In this document: piece after piece, positions 24,043-32,919 of the stretch
How the letters are laid out: each line of letters begins with the position of its first letter
Position numbering within the stretch: position 1 is the first letter of the stretch
Source of the DNA: TMP-86 sp964247385
GTDB taxonomy: Bacteria; Pseudomonadota; Gammaproteobacteria; Steroidobacterales; Steroidobacteraceae
DNA: 53,867 nt
Assembly: GCA_964247385.1 (NCBI GenBank)
Contig: CAXTUB010000017.1
Span: forward strand, 1 to 53,867
Reading direction: 5' to 3'
Program-made: the position numbers and the translations under genes
Notes under the pieces: model-generated
Database searches by the model: none
Told to the model about the DNA's origin: nothing
The model's input: the letters and a program-made list of their open reading frames with translations, nothing else

Positions 24043-25428
24043 TCAACCTACGTGCTTCGCGCTCACGCGCTCGCCAATCACGAGTTTGAACACGGCGAAG
24101 CCAACCAGACCAATGGCCGCAGCGCCCACATGGAGTAGCCAGAACGTCGTCGTCGGCAGGCTCGAGTAGAGACCGCCGACGTAGCCGACGATCTTGTTCG
24201 CCGCGAAGAATGATAGGTAGTAAATGCCGATCACGGTTCCGGTGATCTGCTTCGGTGCGATCTTGCTGAACAGGGCCAGGCTGATCGGCAAGACATGCGC
24301 GAAGCCGATGCTGTTCAGCAAATGAAACATGCACGGCCAGAATAGACCGATCTTGCCGCCCACGGGCTGCGTCGCGGCTGCCGTGAACAGACACAAGCCG
24401 CCGGCCACGGTGAACACGCTGCCGATGATCATCTTGTGGATCTCACTTGGCTCGCCATGCTTCGAGCTGCGCCATTTCCAAAACGCGGCGACACCGACGA
24501 GCATAGAGAAGCTCAAAGTGGCATCGAGCGTGATGAGCCAACTGCTCGGCAGGGTCGTGCCCATGAAATTCAGGTTGAAGTGCTGATCGCCCCAGACGAG
24601 ATATGCGTTGAAGATCTCCTGGTTGGTGAGCAGCGAGATCGCAAGGATAGGAACCAAGATCAGCAAGGAGACGACTCGAGTCCAGTCGTCTTTCGTCATC
24701 TTTTCGCGTGGTTTTGATTCGATGCGCATCAGATCGCGGTGGTCATCCGGCAGCCAGCGCTGGCCGGAAAGGTAAATGGCGAGCCCGATGATCATCACTA
24801 CGCCGGCCGCGCCAAACCCATAGTGCCAGCCAACCTTCTGACCGAGCGTTCCGGAGATGAGCGGCGCGGCGATGACGCTGACATTGATGAAAATGTAGAA
24901 GATTTGAAATGCCATCGCGCGGCGTGGGTCATTCTCGGAGTAGAGCTCACCGACCTGCGTCGCGATATTTCCTTTGAATAGACCGACTCCTGCGATGAGC
25001 GCGAGCAGCGCAAATAGAAATGCGCTTTCGAAGGCCATCAAAAAATGTCCGACCGACATCACGATGCCGCCAGCGATCAGCGCGATCCGGCGGCCAGTGA
25101 GTTGGTCCGCGATGATGCCGCCCAGGATCGGCGTCAGATACACGAGCGATGTGTAGTCGCCAAAAATCGCCGACGACAGGGGCTGGCCCTCGAGCCCCGG
25201 ATAGTGCCAGCCCCGGAGCCAAGCAAGCCCCGCCACCTTACCGATGTGTTCCGGCAGCAGCAGATAGTTGACCATGTAGAGCACGAGCAGTGTCTGCATG
25301 GAGTAATACGAGAAGCGCTCGCATGCTTCGGTGAAGCCGAGGACCCTCAATCCTTTGGGATGACCCAGAAACGCCTGGCCGTGGCGATCGATTTGTTCAG
25401 CGGCTGGAGTGGTTTCGGCGATCGTCAT
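24043..25428 (-). CDS. Proton-dependent oligopeptide transporter (POT/PTR2)
   Basis: A 461-aa inner-membrane di/tripeptide-proton symporter. The POT signature ExxERFxYY is present as EACERFSYY (residues 34-42); FIFINVSVIAAPLISG is the second PTR2 signature region (FYIFINVSV), with 12-14 helices. ATG 25428. It converges with parB, with 25 bases between the stops. Upstream 25429-25527 is the promoter region shared with the divergent secreted-protein gene. Confidence 0.93.
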   Translation of the reverse strand: MTIAETTPAAEQIDRHGQAFLGHPKGLRVLGFTEACERFSYYSMQTLLVLYMVNYLLLPEHIGKVAGLAWLRGWHYPGLEGQPLSSAIFGDYTSLVYLTPILGGIIADQLTGRRIALIAGGIVMSVGHFLMAFESAFLFALLALIAGVGLFKGNIATQVGELYSENDPRRAMAFQIFYIFINVSVIAAPLISGTLGQKVGWHYGFGAAGVVMIIGLAIYLSGQRWLPDDHRDLMRIESKPREKMTKDDWTRVVSLLILVPILAISLLTNQEIFNAYLVWGDQHFNLNFMGTTLPSSWLITLDATLSFSMLVGVAAFWKWRSSKHGEPSEIHKMIIGSVFTVAGGLCLFTAAATQPVGGKIGLFWPCMFHLLNSIGFAHVLPISLALFSKIAPKQITGTVIGIYYLSFFAANKIVGYVGGLYSSLPTTTFWLLHVGAAAIGLVGFAVFKLVIGERVSAKHVG

Positions 25429-25527
25429 AATCTATGGGCTATTTGCAGCGTGCGTGGACTGATTGTATGTACAGTATCTCAGCGAAAACCTTTCTTTGAA
25501 TCGAATACTTAACAGAGGCAAAACAGC

Positions 25528-26310
25528 ATGAATCGAATTCATTTGCGATTTATGATGAATTTAATGCTCCTGCCCGCGGCATGTTTCGCTCAGAGTGCGT
25601 TCGTCGGCACCTGGCGCCCGGAACCACAAAAGGCTGACCCCAACGGAAAGCCGGATGTGCTCGAGGTTGGCCAAGGTATGTATTTCTGCAAGTCGTGCGA
25701 TCCATCGATCGAAGTTCCAACCGACGCCAAGGATCATCCAGTGAAGGCTGCTTATTACGACACGTTGAGCGTTGCGGTCGTCGACGAGCATACCGTGCTC
25801 AAAATTCAAAAGATGCACGGCGCGACCTTTGGCAAGACTCTCGAGACCGTCTCAACCGATGGAAAACGGCGCACTGATATTCAGTCGATCAGCGGGATGG
25901 GGCCTCGAGCCTTCAACCTTGCAGTAGAGTTCTCGCGGCTATCCTCTGGACCTCGTGGATCGCACGCGTTGTCCGGAAGCTGGAAGGAGATACAAGCTGA
26001 TCTCGTCAATCACGAAGAAGATACGACCTACACGCTGAGCGGCAACACGCTCAACATGTCTGATCAATTCGGGAGATCATTTTCTGCAAAGCTCGATGGG
26101 ACGGAAGCTCCTTACCAGGGTGATCCCGAGGTAACGAGCGTCAAACTGAAATTGATCGACTCACGGACGATCGAAGAAACAGGCCTGAACGCGGGACAGG
26201 TAGTGAAAATCTCTCGCTGGAACATCACTCCAGACGGCGACACCATGCATGCTACTTTCGATGATACCCATGGTCACGTACAGCATCAGGATGGGCATCG
26301 GCTGAAGTAG
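25528..26310 (+). CDS. Secreted protein of unknown function
   Basis: A 260-aa protein with a Sec signal (MMNLMLLPAACFAQS, cleavage after FAQ or nearby). The mature part begins AFVGTWRPEPQKADPNGKPDVLEV and has regularly spaced beta-strand-like segments (TLSVAVVDEHTVLKI, TTYTLSGNTLNMSD, VVKISRWNITPDGDTMHATF), suggesting a lipocalin-like barrel. One Cys pair, CKSC, near residues 50-55. Preceded by AGAGGC. Likely periplasmic; no function known to me. Confidence 0.75.
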   Translation: MNRIHLRFMMNLMLLPAACFAQSAFVGTWRPEPQKADPNGKPDVLEVGQGMYFCKSCDPSIEVPTDAKDHPVKAAYYDTLSVAVVDEHTVLKIQKMHGATFGKTLETVSTDGKRRTDIQSISGMGPRAFNLAVEFSRLSSGPRGSHALSGSWKEIQADLVNHEEDTTYTLSGNTLNMSDQFGRSFSAKLDGTEAPYQGDPEVTSVKLKLIDSRTIEETGLNAGQVVKISRWNITPDGDTMHATFDDTHGHVQHQDGHRLK

Positions 26311-26336
26311 TTCCTGGGCTGTGAAAACGCACTGCC

Positions 26337-26705
26337 CTACTTGCTTCTGGCGGGGTCGTACCAAACGGCTTCGATATTGTGACCGTCCGCGTCGATGACG
26401 AAGGCTGCAAAATAACCAGGGGAGTAATCACGATAGCCCGGACCTCCATTGTCTTTGCCACCTGCGCTAACCGCAGTTCGGTAGAAGCTCTCCACCTGCT
26501 CTTGATTGTTGGCCTGGAATGCGAGGTGCAGCGGGATCACCGCATCCTTCGCTGTGATCCAAAAATCTGTGTTTTTTCCGTCGTTGAATCCGGCGGCTTC
26601 GCCGTACTCTATGTTCTGCTTGTAGCCGAGTGTGGCCAGCACCTTGGTATAAAAGGCTTTTGACTTGGCGTAGTTGCTTACAGGCAACGAGGTGTGCGCG
26701 ATCAT
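26337..26705 (-). CDS. VOC (glyoxalase/bleomycin-resistance-like) family protein
   Basis: A 122-aa single VOC module: MIAHTSLPVSNYAKSKAFYTKVLATLGYK, FWITAK...HLAFQANNQEQVESFYRTAVSAGG, and GPGYRDYSPGYFAAFVIDADGHNIEAVWYDP. Such proteins bind a metal and act on small molecules as dimers. Convergent with the secreted-protein gene. Substrate unknown. Confidence 0.88.
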   Translation of the reverse strand: MIAHTSLPVSNYAKSKAFYTKVLATLGYKQNIEYGEAAGFNDGKNTDFWITAKDAVIPLHLAFQANNQEQVESFYRTAVSAGGKDNGGPGYRDYSPGYFAAFVIDADGHNIEAVWYDPARSK

Positions 26706-26756
26706 CGATGCACGTTAGCACATGGGACGATCTGCGAAGTGCGAAAGTTGGCGCGC

Positions 26757-26776
26757 ACGTCGGCTAAAGCCGGACC
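26757..26776. repeat. REP-like palindrome
   Basis: A stem CGGCT-AA-AGCCG (26761-26772) flanked by GT on the left and GACC on the right. The minus-strand reading (GGTCCGGCTTTAGCCGAC) resembles repetitive extragenic palindromes common in gammaproteobacteria, which usually read GTAGG-TCGGGCT...AGCCCGAC. Single copy in the window, in the gap between the VOC gene and the lipoprotein operon. Confidence 0.4.
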
Positions 26777-26826
26777 ACGCTCGAAGTGCATTGTCATCGA
26801 GCGTGTGACGAACCGCGAGTCGGGCT

Positions 26827-27486
26827 CTACGGATCTTTGTTATACCTGGGACTGTATGGCCCGAACGGCAAGCCTGCTTTCTTTTCTTCTAATAATTTGA
26901 TGTTTGCCAATTGGCTCACGCGGTGTGCGTTGTCAGTCTTTTTATTGATGATTTGCGTGACGAGGGCGGCGACGAGATCGCCGAGGATGTTTCCGGTGGA
27001 CCCAGAGTTCAGCGTCATGTCGCCTTTGCCTTCCCAAAGGACTAATGCGCTGCGGGTGTCCAAGAGCTTGGCTATGACCTCGACATGCGTCACGCTGCCT
27101 AGTACGCGGTAGTTGGTGTCATAGTGCTTGAGGTCAAGGTATAACACGGCGTCCGCGCCAGTGACTTCGGAGATTTTGGCAAGAGGCGCTTCCTGCATTT
27201 CATGCGCGCCCGGCAAGCCATTCTCTCTCATGAACTGATCGATCACCGCCACTGGAAAGACATAGTAGCCACGTTCGGCAACAGGCCTGGTGATCGTCGA
27301 CAGATAGCCGTAGGTCCCAGCGACCGAGGTGCTTTCGTTGAGCGGAGGTAAAACCAGAATCGACCGAGGAGGGTGAGCTCGAAAATTCGTGTAGTCGTAT
27401 GGTTTGACGGTCTTGCATCCGCTCATGGCAACTGCGGCCAGACACATCAGCAGCTCAGCTGAACCTCGTACTGAAAGCGAGCTCAC
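26827..27486 (-). CDS. GNA1162/DUF799 family lipoprotein
   Basis: A 219-aa lipoprotein. The GTG at 27486 shares a GTGA with the DUF4810 stop and gives a short signal ending in the lipobox-like VAMSGC. The body matches the GNA1162 family (RSILVLPPLNES, YGYLSTITRPVAERGYYVFPVAVID, VTGADAVLYLDLKHYDTNY), which has a TolB-like fold. Third gene of the CsgG-DUF4810-GNA1162 group; such trios are thought to form an outer-membrane-associated complex. Function not established. Confidence 0.88.
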   Translation of the reverse strand: MSSLSVRGSAELLMCLAAVAMSGCKTVKPYDYTNFRAHPPRSILVLPPLNESTSVAGTYGYLSTITRPVAERGYYVFPVAVIDQFMRENGLPGAHEMQEAPLAKISEVTGADAVLYLDLKHYDTNYRVLGSVTHVEVIAKLLDTRSALVLWEGKGDMTLNSGSTGNILGDLVAALVTQIINKKTDNAHRVSQLANIKLLEEKKAGLPFGPYSPRYNKDP

Positions 27487-27842
27487 AACGGTTTTCCCAG
27501 ATTGTTCAGCAGCCGATCCATGAAAACCGCAGACTCTGGAAAGCTTGCCTTCTCTGTCGCAAACTCTTGCCGCGCTTGATCTACCTTTCCTACTTGATAG
27601 TACAGATACCCCAGATGAGCATGCCAACCCGGCGGTACACGTTCATTGCTTGATCGAGTTTCCTGATAATCCTGCTCGAGCTGACCAATTTCCTTCTCGA
27701 TGGGATAATCGGATCGCGCCAAATATCCGGCGTAAATACCGTCTTCGTAGTTACCCCAGTTGTAGAGATCGGCGCGTCGTGATGCGCACCCGGAAATAGC
27801 CATTGCGGCTAGCATGCCAACCGCTAGAGCCCATTTATTCAC
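27483..27842 (-). CDS. DUF4810 family lipoprotein
   Basis: A 119-aa lipoprotein: signal MNKWALAVGMLAAMAISGC with lipobox SGC, then LYNWGNYEDGIYAGYLARS, the DUF4810 signature, and TPR-like HAHLGYLYYQVGKVDQARQEFATEKASFPESAVFMDRLL. The GTG start at 27842 overlaps the CsgG-gene stop in a GTGA, and its own stop overlaps the next start in the same way. Second gene of the lipoprotein trio. Confidence 0.9.
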   Translation of the reverse strand: MNKWALAVGMLAAMAISGCASRRADLYNWGNYEDGIYAGYLARSDYPIEKEIGQLEQDYQETRSSNERVPPGWHAHLGYLYYQVGKVDQARQEFATEKASFPESAVFMDRLLNNLGKPL

Positions 27843-28525
27843 GGGCTAGTTTTCACCGTCGACCAGCTACCGGCTTCCATACTTTCGACGAGTCGATCAA
27901 CAGCCTCGCGTACTGCTAGATCTAATACCTTCCCGTTCAACGTCGAATCGTAACTTGCGGTGCCGCCGAAACCTAGGACCTCTCGTTTGCTCAAGGCATA
28001 CTCGCCGCTTCCTGACACGGAATACACCACTTGCGATGTCAAAACGTCCACAACGTTTAGGGTGACTTTAGAATAAGCAGTCTGCTTTTTGCCTTCGCCC
28101 AGGATTCCAAATAACTCAGTGTCGCCAGTTTCTTTCCGTCCGAATTCCGTAACATCGCCAGTAATGGTGAAATCAGCGCCCATAAGCCGAGCTTGTTTTC
28201 CGCTCAGTTGCGCTTCGCGTTGAATCTCATCCAGATTGTCGCGATCCAGCACTTGAAAACGCCCGGTTTCCTGCAAATGGCCGATCAGGATGGTCTTTGC
28301 TTGACCGCCAAGTCGGTCCACGCCGTCTGAAAACAAACCGCGAAGATATGTCGAGCGATTATCAAATTTGCCGACGGCAATCGGCCTTTGAACGCCTGCA
28401 TACTTAATTCCTGCGGTCGCGGGCTTTTCACTCGTCAATGCTCGGTGTGATTCTGTCGCGCAGCCGAAGAGCAGGAACATTGAGACCAATGCAGCGATTG
28501 CGAAAACAGCTCCGTTTCTATTCAT
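27839..28525 (-). CDS. CsgG/HfaB-like outer-membrane lipoprotein
   Basis: A 228-aa lipoprotein with signal AALVSMFLLFGC. The CsgG-type core has RPIAVGKFDNRSTYLRGLFSDGVDRLGGQAKTILIGHLQETGRFQVLDRDNLDEI and FTITGDVTEFGRKETGD. CsgG is the curli secretion pore; relatives next to DUF4810 and GNA1162 proteins are not linked to curli, and no csgA/B/E/F is here. First gene of the operon; ATG 28525 follows a AGGGACGCC-type weak site. Confidence 0.88.
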   Translation of the reverse strand: MNRNGAVFAIAALVSMFLLFGCATESHRALTSEKPATAGIKYAGVQRPIAVGKFDNRSTYLRGLFSDGVDRLGGQAKTILIGHLQETGRFQVLDRDNLDEIQREAQLSGKQARLMGADFTITGDVTEFGRKETGDTELFGILGEGKKQTAYSKVTLNVVDVLTSQVVYSVSGSGEYALSKREVLGFGGTASYDSTLNGKVLDLAVREAVDRLVESMEAGSWSTVKTSP

Positions 28526-28705
28526 AGTCGGCGTCCCTTTGACTTGTTTGGCTAAACGTAGCGAGTGGCGGAAAATCCGTCAAATGGGCCTTTTCGATTC
28601 GTGAACCTGTTACACAAATGGAGAGGTTCAATCGCGGCCGCTCTCAGTCAGAGCGACCGCCAGCGGATCGAATCTGGTAGCTGTGATCAACATAGGAGTT
28701 CCATC

Positions 28706-29104
28706 ATGACGGTAAATAAGCCGCCGCTTGTTCTGTTCGTTGGCGAAATTCCGGAGTCTGTCGACTTCTCGGATCCCGATTTGCCGCCTGGGTTGGATGC
28801 AAAGAAAATTCGTGCGGGGATCAAGGCTGCCATGCAGCAGATGTCGGAGCGCGGTTGGCAAGCGGATTTATGCTTGGTGGAACCAGACGACCGGGCGCGT
28901 GCAGAGCTCGAGCGTCAGCTTGCAGAAAAATCGTACGACTGTGTCGTTCTCGGCGGGGGGCTTCGCGTGCCGCGAAAAAACCTGACGCTGTTTGAGACGC
29001 TCGTCAACACGGTGTGCAAATTCGGCTGCGGCGCTTCGATTGCTTTCAATACGCAACCAGAAAACACGGCGGATGCTGCAGCTCGCTGGCTTCGGCGTGC
29101 GTAA
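28706..29104 (+). CDS. Conserved small protein upstream of the LuxR-type regulator
   Basis: A 132-aa soluble protein from ATG 28706, set by AGGAG 8 bases upstream; the frame is open 47 codons further but without a ribosome site. LVLFVGEIPESVDFSDPDLPPGLDAKKIRAGIKAAMQQMSERGW is followed by DCVVLGGGLRVPRKNLTLFETLVNTVC, an alternating alpha/beta pattern like a small Rossmann-type domain. It ends 15 bases before the AUC proposed as start of the large regulator, so the two are probably one operon. Function unknown. Confidence 0.8.
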   Translation: MTVNKPPLVLFVGEIPESVDFSDPDLPPGLDAKKIRAGIKAAMQQMSERGWQADLCLVEPDDRARAELERQLAEKSYDCVVLGGGLRVPRKNLTLFETLVNTVCKFGCGASIAFNTQPENTADAAARWLRRA

Positions 29105-29119
29105 GCCAGGAGCCACAGC

Positions 29120-31711
29120 ATCGAGCTGCTAGAACGCGAGGCGCCTTTGCGACGCCTGCACAAAGCGCTCGAGCTCGCAAGCAATGGCTCGGGGCGCATC
29201 ATCGCGATTGCAGGTGAGGCAGGCGCTGGCAAGACCTCATTGGTGGAGCGCTTTCTCGCCGACCAAGCGAAGCAGGTGCGCGTGCATCGCGGCGCATGCG
29301 AAAACCTGTCGACTCCCGAAGCGCTCTTGCCTCTGCGAGACATCATGCGAGCCAGCGGCGAGTCTTTTGATTCTGGGCTCAGCCACCTGCAATCGTTCGA
29401 GCTGTTGCTGCGCCTGCTCGACAAGCCCAGCCCTCCCGCCCTACTCATCATCGAGGATCTTCATTGGGCGGATACGATCACGCTCGATCTCGTTCGCTTC
29501 CTTGCGCGGCGCATTGGCCGAATGCGAGCTATGGTATTGCTCACGTATCGTGATGAGGAATTAGACGCGCGCTCGGCGGTTCGCACGGCGTTGGGTGAAA
29601 CCGCCGCCGGCAGTCTGGAGCGAATGGTCTTGGAGCCTCTTTCGATCAACGCGGTAGCGACACTCGCTGCGGCCCATGGACGACGCGCCGACGAGCTTTA
29701 TGCGCTCACGGCAGGCAACCCCTTCCTGGTGAGTGAAGCGCTCGCCGCGGGAGATGACCTGCCGACCCATGCGGTGCGGGATGCAACGCTTGCGCGCGCT
29801 TCGCGGCTTCCGAAAGAGGCCCGCGTCGTTCTGGAGGCGGTGTCGATTTTTCCGCGGCGCGCGGAAACCGCGATCGTCGCCGACTTGGTCAAGCAAGATC
29901 TGTCGGGGCTGGATTCCTGCATAGAAAGAGGCATGCTGATGCTCAACGGTGCACTGCTGCGGTTTCGGCATGAGCTCGCGCGGCTCGCGATCGAGGCCTC
30001 GATCGCACCGACGCGTCAGCGGGCTCTGCATCAAGCAGTCGTCGAAATACTCGTGGCGCGAACGAATGCTCGCGCCAGTGAGATTGCGCACCATGCCGAG
30101 CGCGCGGCAAACGTCGAGATGCAACTGAAATTCGGCAGAATTGCAGGCGACGAAGCGGCGCGCGCCGGGGCGCCGCGGGAAGCAGCAAAGCACTACGGCG
30201 CCATGTTGAAGCACCGGGACCGGCTCGAAGCCTCGATCTTGCCGGACACGCTCGAGCGATACGCCGACCAATCTTGCTTCATCGGCATGTCCGATGTCGC
30301 CATGACGGCAATGAAAGAGGCCGCTGCCTTACGCCGCCGCGCCGGAGACACACTGAAGCTAGGCCACGATCTCACTCGCCTTACGCGGTTTGCTTGGATG
30401 CACGGCCTGCGCCGAGAAGCAGAAAGCTTTGTCGAAGAGGCCATCGAGGTCTTGGAAAAAAGTCCGCCGGGGAGGGAGCTTGCATGGGCGTACTCGCATA
30501 AGTCACAGCTCGAAATGTTGGCTTCCCACACGAATAGTGCGGTGCAGTGGGGCGAGCGCGCGCTGTCCCTCGCAGAGCGTCTGGATGAGAAAGAAATCGT
30601 TGCTCACGCGCTCGGCAACATCGGAGCGGCGAAAGCCGATAACACGCGGTTTGGAAGCTTGGCGGAGCTGCATCGAAGCTTTGAGCTCGCACTCGAAGGT
30701 CATTATTACGACCACGTCGAACGCGCGTCGTGCAATCTCACGTGCACACACTACTTGCGAAGGCAAGCTGCCGAAACGTTGGCCTACGCGAATCGCGGCG
30801 TCGCTTACGCAGTCGATCACCAACTCACGCATTGGGAAGATTATTTGCGCGGATGGCGCGCCATGGTGTTGTTGGATCAAGGCGATTGGCATGGCGCCGA
30901 AGATGAGATCAGCTTGATTCTATCGCGTGTCTCGATGGCGGGCGTCTATCGATTTCCGGCTCTCATTGCCTTGGCGCGGCTGCGGCTTCGGCGCGGCGAT
31001 GCCGATAGCGACACTCCATTGGATGAGGCGCGCCGCCTGTCTGCTACGTTGGCTGAGCTGCAGCGCAGCGCCTATATCGCTGTTCTCACCGCAGAGCAGC
31101 AATGGCTCGGCACTGCGTATTCAGTTGAGGCGGCAACGGCCGCACTGAATGAGGTGCATGAGGTCGCTGCGGCATGCGAAGCGCGCTGGGCGGTTGAGGA
31201 TACGGCGCTGTGGCTCCATCTCTTGGGGCGAGAAGTCGACGATACTCCCGCACTCACGTCCCCATTTCGCGAGCATTGCGCGGGAGATTGGAAAGGCGCG
31301 GCGGCCGGTTGGAAAAAGTTAGGCCGCCCGTACGAAGAGGCTCTGGCTTTGAGCGAGGGGGATGATGCCGCGCAGCGTGCTTGCCTTGAAATCTTCGATC
31401 GCCTCGGGGCAGGGCCCGCCGCCGCCCGAGTGCGCCGTCAAATGCGCGCTCGCGGTGCGCGAGCGATCCCGCGCGGTCCAATTGCCGGCACTCGCACCAA
31501 CGCAGCCGGGTTGACGCGAAGGCAAGCTCAAGTGTTGAGGTTGGTCGATGAAGGCTTGAGCAACCTCGAAATCGGGGATCGTTTGTGCATCTCGGCGAAG
31601 ACGGCAGAGCATCATGTATCGGCGGTTATTGCACGCTTGGGCGTTGCAACGCGCCGCGATGCCGCGGCCTTGGCGCGCTCCACCGGGCTCTTGGAGCCGA
31701 GCAAGAAATAG
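29120..31711 (+). CDS. Large LuxR-family AAA ATPase regulator, probable AUC start
   Basis: An 863-aa MalT/LAL-type regulator. AAA/STAND ATPase with Walker A IAGEAGAGKTSLV (about residues 30-42) and Walker B ALLIIEDLHWADT; long TPR-like helical middle; C-terminal LuxR HTH LTRRQAQVLRLVDEGLSNLEIGDRLCISAKTAEHHVSAVIARLGVATRRDAA. Family members begin MELLERExxLxxL; here that is IELLEREAPLRRL, whose first codon is ATC 29120, with AGGAG (29108-29112) 7 bases upstream. After the in-frame stop at 29102-29104 the only standard start nearby is TTG 29147, which lacks a ribosome site. Such regulators sense a ligand through the ATPase/TPR part; ligand and targets unknown. Confidence 0.88.
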   Translation: MELLEREAPLRRLHKALELASNGSGRIIAIAGEAGAGKTSLVERFLADQAKQVRVHRGACENLSTPEALLPLRDIMRASGESFDSGLSHLQSFELLLRLLDKPSPPALLIIEDLHWADTITLDLVRFLARRIGRMRAMVLLTYRDEELDARSAVRTALGETAAGSLERMVLEPLSINAVATLAAAHGRRADELYALTAGNPFLVSEALAAGDDLPTHAVRDATLARASRLPKEARVVLEAVSIFPRRAETAIVADLVKQDLSGLDSCIERGMLMLNGALLRFRHELARLAIEASIAPTRQRALHQAVVEILVARTNARASEIAHHAERAANVEMQLKFGRIAGDEAARAGAPREAAKHYGAMLKHRDRLEASILPDTLERYADQSCFIGMSDVAMTAMKEAAALRRRAGDTLKLGHDLTRLTRFAWMHGLRREAESFVEEAIEVLEKSPPGRELAWAYSHKSQLEMLASHTNSAVQWGERALSLAERLDEKEIVAHALGNIGAAKADNTRFGSLAELHRSFELALEGHYYDHVERASCNLTCTHYLRRQAAETLAYANRGVAYAVDHQLTHWEDYLRGWRAMVLLDQGDWHGAEDEISLILSRVSMAGVYRFPALIALARLRLRRGDADSDTPLDEARRLSATLAELQRSAYIAVLTAEQQWLGTAYSVEAATAALNEVHEVAAACEARWAVEDTALWLHLLGREVDDTPALTSPFREHCAGDWKGAAAGWKKLGRPYEEALALSEGDDAAQRACLEIFDRLGAGPAAARVRRQMRARGARAIPRGPIAGTRTNAAGLTRRQAQVLRLVDEGLSNLEIGDRLCISAKTAEHHVSAVIARLGVATRRDAAALARSTGLLEPSKK

Positions 31712-31812
31712 GGGTCGCAGCGGCCAAAGATGGGGGAGGACTCCCGATGTGTGCGCAGCTCCGAGTCGGCACCATTCGGGTTGAATCAATCTTACTTGGG
31801 AGGCTCGCACAC

Positions 31813-32753
31813 ATGGCTCGACTCGCGGTGTTTTTCTACGGACTTCTGGCTTACCTCATTTTCTTTGGAGTGTTCCTGTATGCGATCGGCTTCATCGGCG
31901 GGTTCGCAACCCCAACGCGGATCGATGGTCTGCCGCGCGTCCCGCTCGCGCAGGCCCTCCTCATCGATCTTGGATTGTTGGCCGCATTCGCGCTTCAGCA
32001 TAGCGGCATGGCACGTCCGGCGTTCAAGCGATGGTGGACTCGCATCGTGCCTGAAGCGGCAGAGCGTAGCACTTACGTTCTTTTGAGCTCCCTCGCGCTC
32101 GCCGCACTTTTTTTATTCTGGCAACCCATCGGCGGAGTCGTGTGGAACGCGACAGCGGGTGTAGTGCGCAACTCAATCATCGCCGTTTACTTGTTCGGCT
32201 GGGCACTGCTCCTGTATACGACGTTTCTCATCGATCACTTCGATCTGTTCGGTCTCAAGCAGGCGTGGCGGCGCTTCGGTAACCAGACATATCGCGCGCC
32301 GTTGTTCCGCACGCCCAGCCTTTACAAATATGTGCGCCACCCGCTCTACATCGGCTGGCTCACGATTTTTTGGGCAGCGCCCACGATGACTTCTGCCCAC
32401 TTATTGTTGGCGGTGGTTTGCACCGCCTATATTTTGGTGGCCATTCGCTGGGAAGAGCGCGATTTGGAGTCCGCGTTTGGAGACGTCTACGCAGACTATC
32501 GGGCCCGCACGCCCAAGCTGATTCCAAGATTCACGCCGCACCGCCNNNNNNNNNNNNNNNNNNNNNNNNNNNNNNNNNNNNNNNNNNNNNNNNNNNNNNN
32601 NNNNNNNNNNNNNNNNNNNNNNNNNNNNNNNNNNNNNNNNNNNNNGCAGACTATCGGGCCCGCACGCCCAAGCTGATTCCAAGATTCACGCCGCACCGCC
32701 AGCGGTTCGCCAGCGGTGAGCGGCGAGCGGTCGAGACGCGGCTCAATTCATGA
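31813..32753 (+). CDS. mddA: Methanethiol S-methyltransferase MddA (split by an assembly gap)
   Basis: A membrane methyltransferase of the isoprenylcysteine-methyltransferase/NnrU-like fold that converts methanethiol to dimethyl sulfide with SAM. The start ATG 31813 has GGGAGG 9 bases upstream. Signatures: FALQHSGMARPAFKRWWTRIVP, STYVLLSSLALAALF, FLIDHFDLFGLKQAW, RHPLYIGWLTIFWAAPTMTSAH, AYILVAIRWEERDLESAFG. The run of 100 N at 32546-32645 interrupts it, but the 55 bases on each side are identical, so the true gene is continuous: dropping the Ns and one copy gives 261 aa ending ERRAVETRLNS. The reading frame stays open across the join. It lies 101 bases after the LuxR-type gene. Confidence 0.85.
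32491..32700. other. Assembly gap: 100 N between two identical 55-base ends
   Basis: 32546-32645 are Ns. The 55 bases before (32491-32545) and after (32646-32700) are the same. An exact overlap of 55 equals a common de Bruijn k-mer size, so the two contigs almost certainly abut and the gap has no real length. Confidence 0.93.
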
Positions 32754-32847
32754 TCCGATCAGCGATTCCAAGTTTGAACTTCGATCCGTCCGATCCGGAT
32801 TGCTTGGAGGCCACTTGACTGGCGGTATTTGGCGACGTGCGAGAGTG

Positions 32848-32862
32848 GAGACAATTTGTCTC
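32848..32862. promoter_or_regulatory. 15-bp palindrome upstream of the di-haem oxidoreductase gene
   Basis: GAGACAA-T-TTGTCTC, perfect arms, centred 65 bases before the ATG at 32920. Size and place fit a dimeric repressor site. No known site assigned. The remaining bases 32754-32919 show no gene. Confidence 0.45.
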
Positions 32863-32919
32863 AGCGAAAGACTGGGTTTCTGATGCGCCTCCCAAGTCGG
32901 AAATCAATCGGGAGAGATC

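Noticed and set aside
32491..32700. Direct repeat suggesting an insertion or target-site duplication
   Set aside because: The two copies flank Ns and are exactly 55 bases long; an assembly overlap explains this better.
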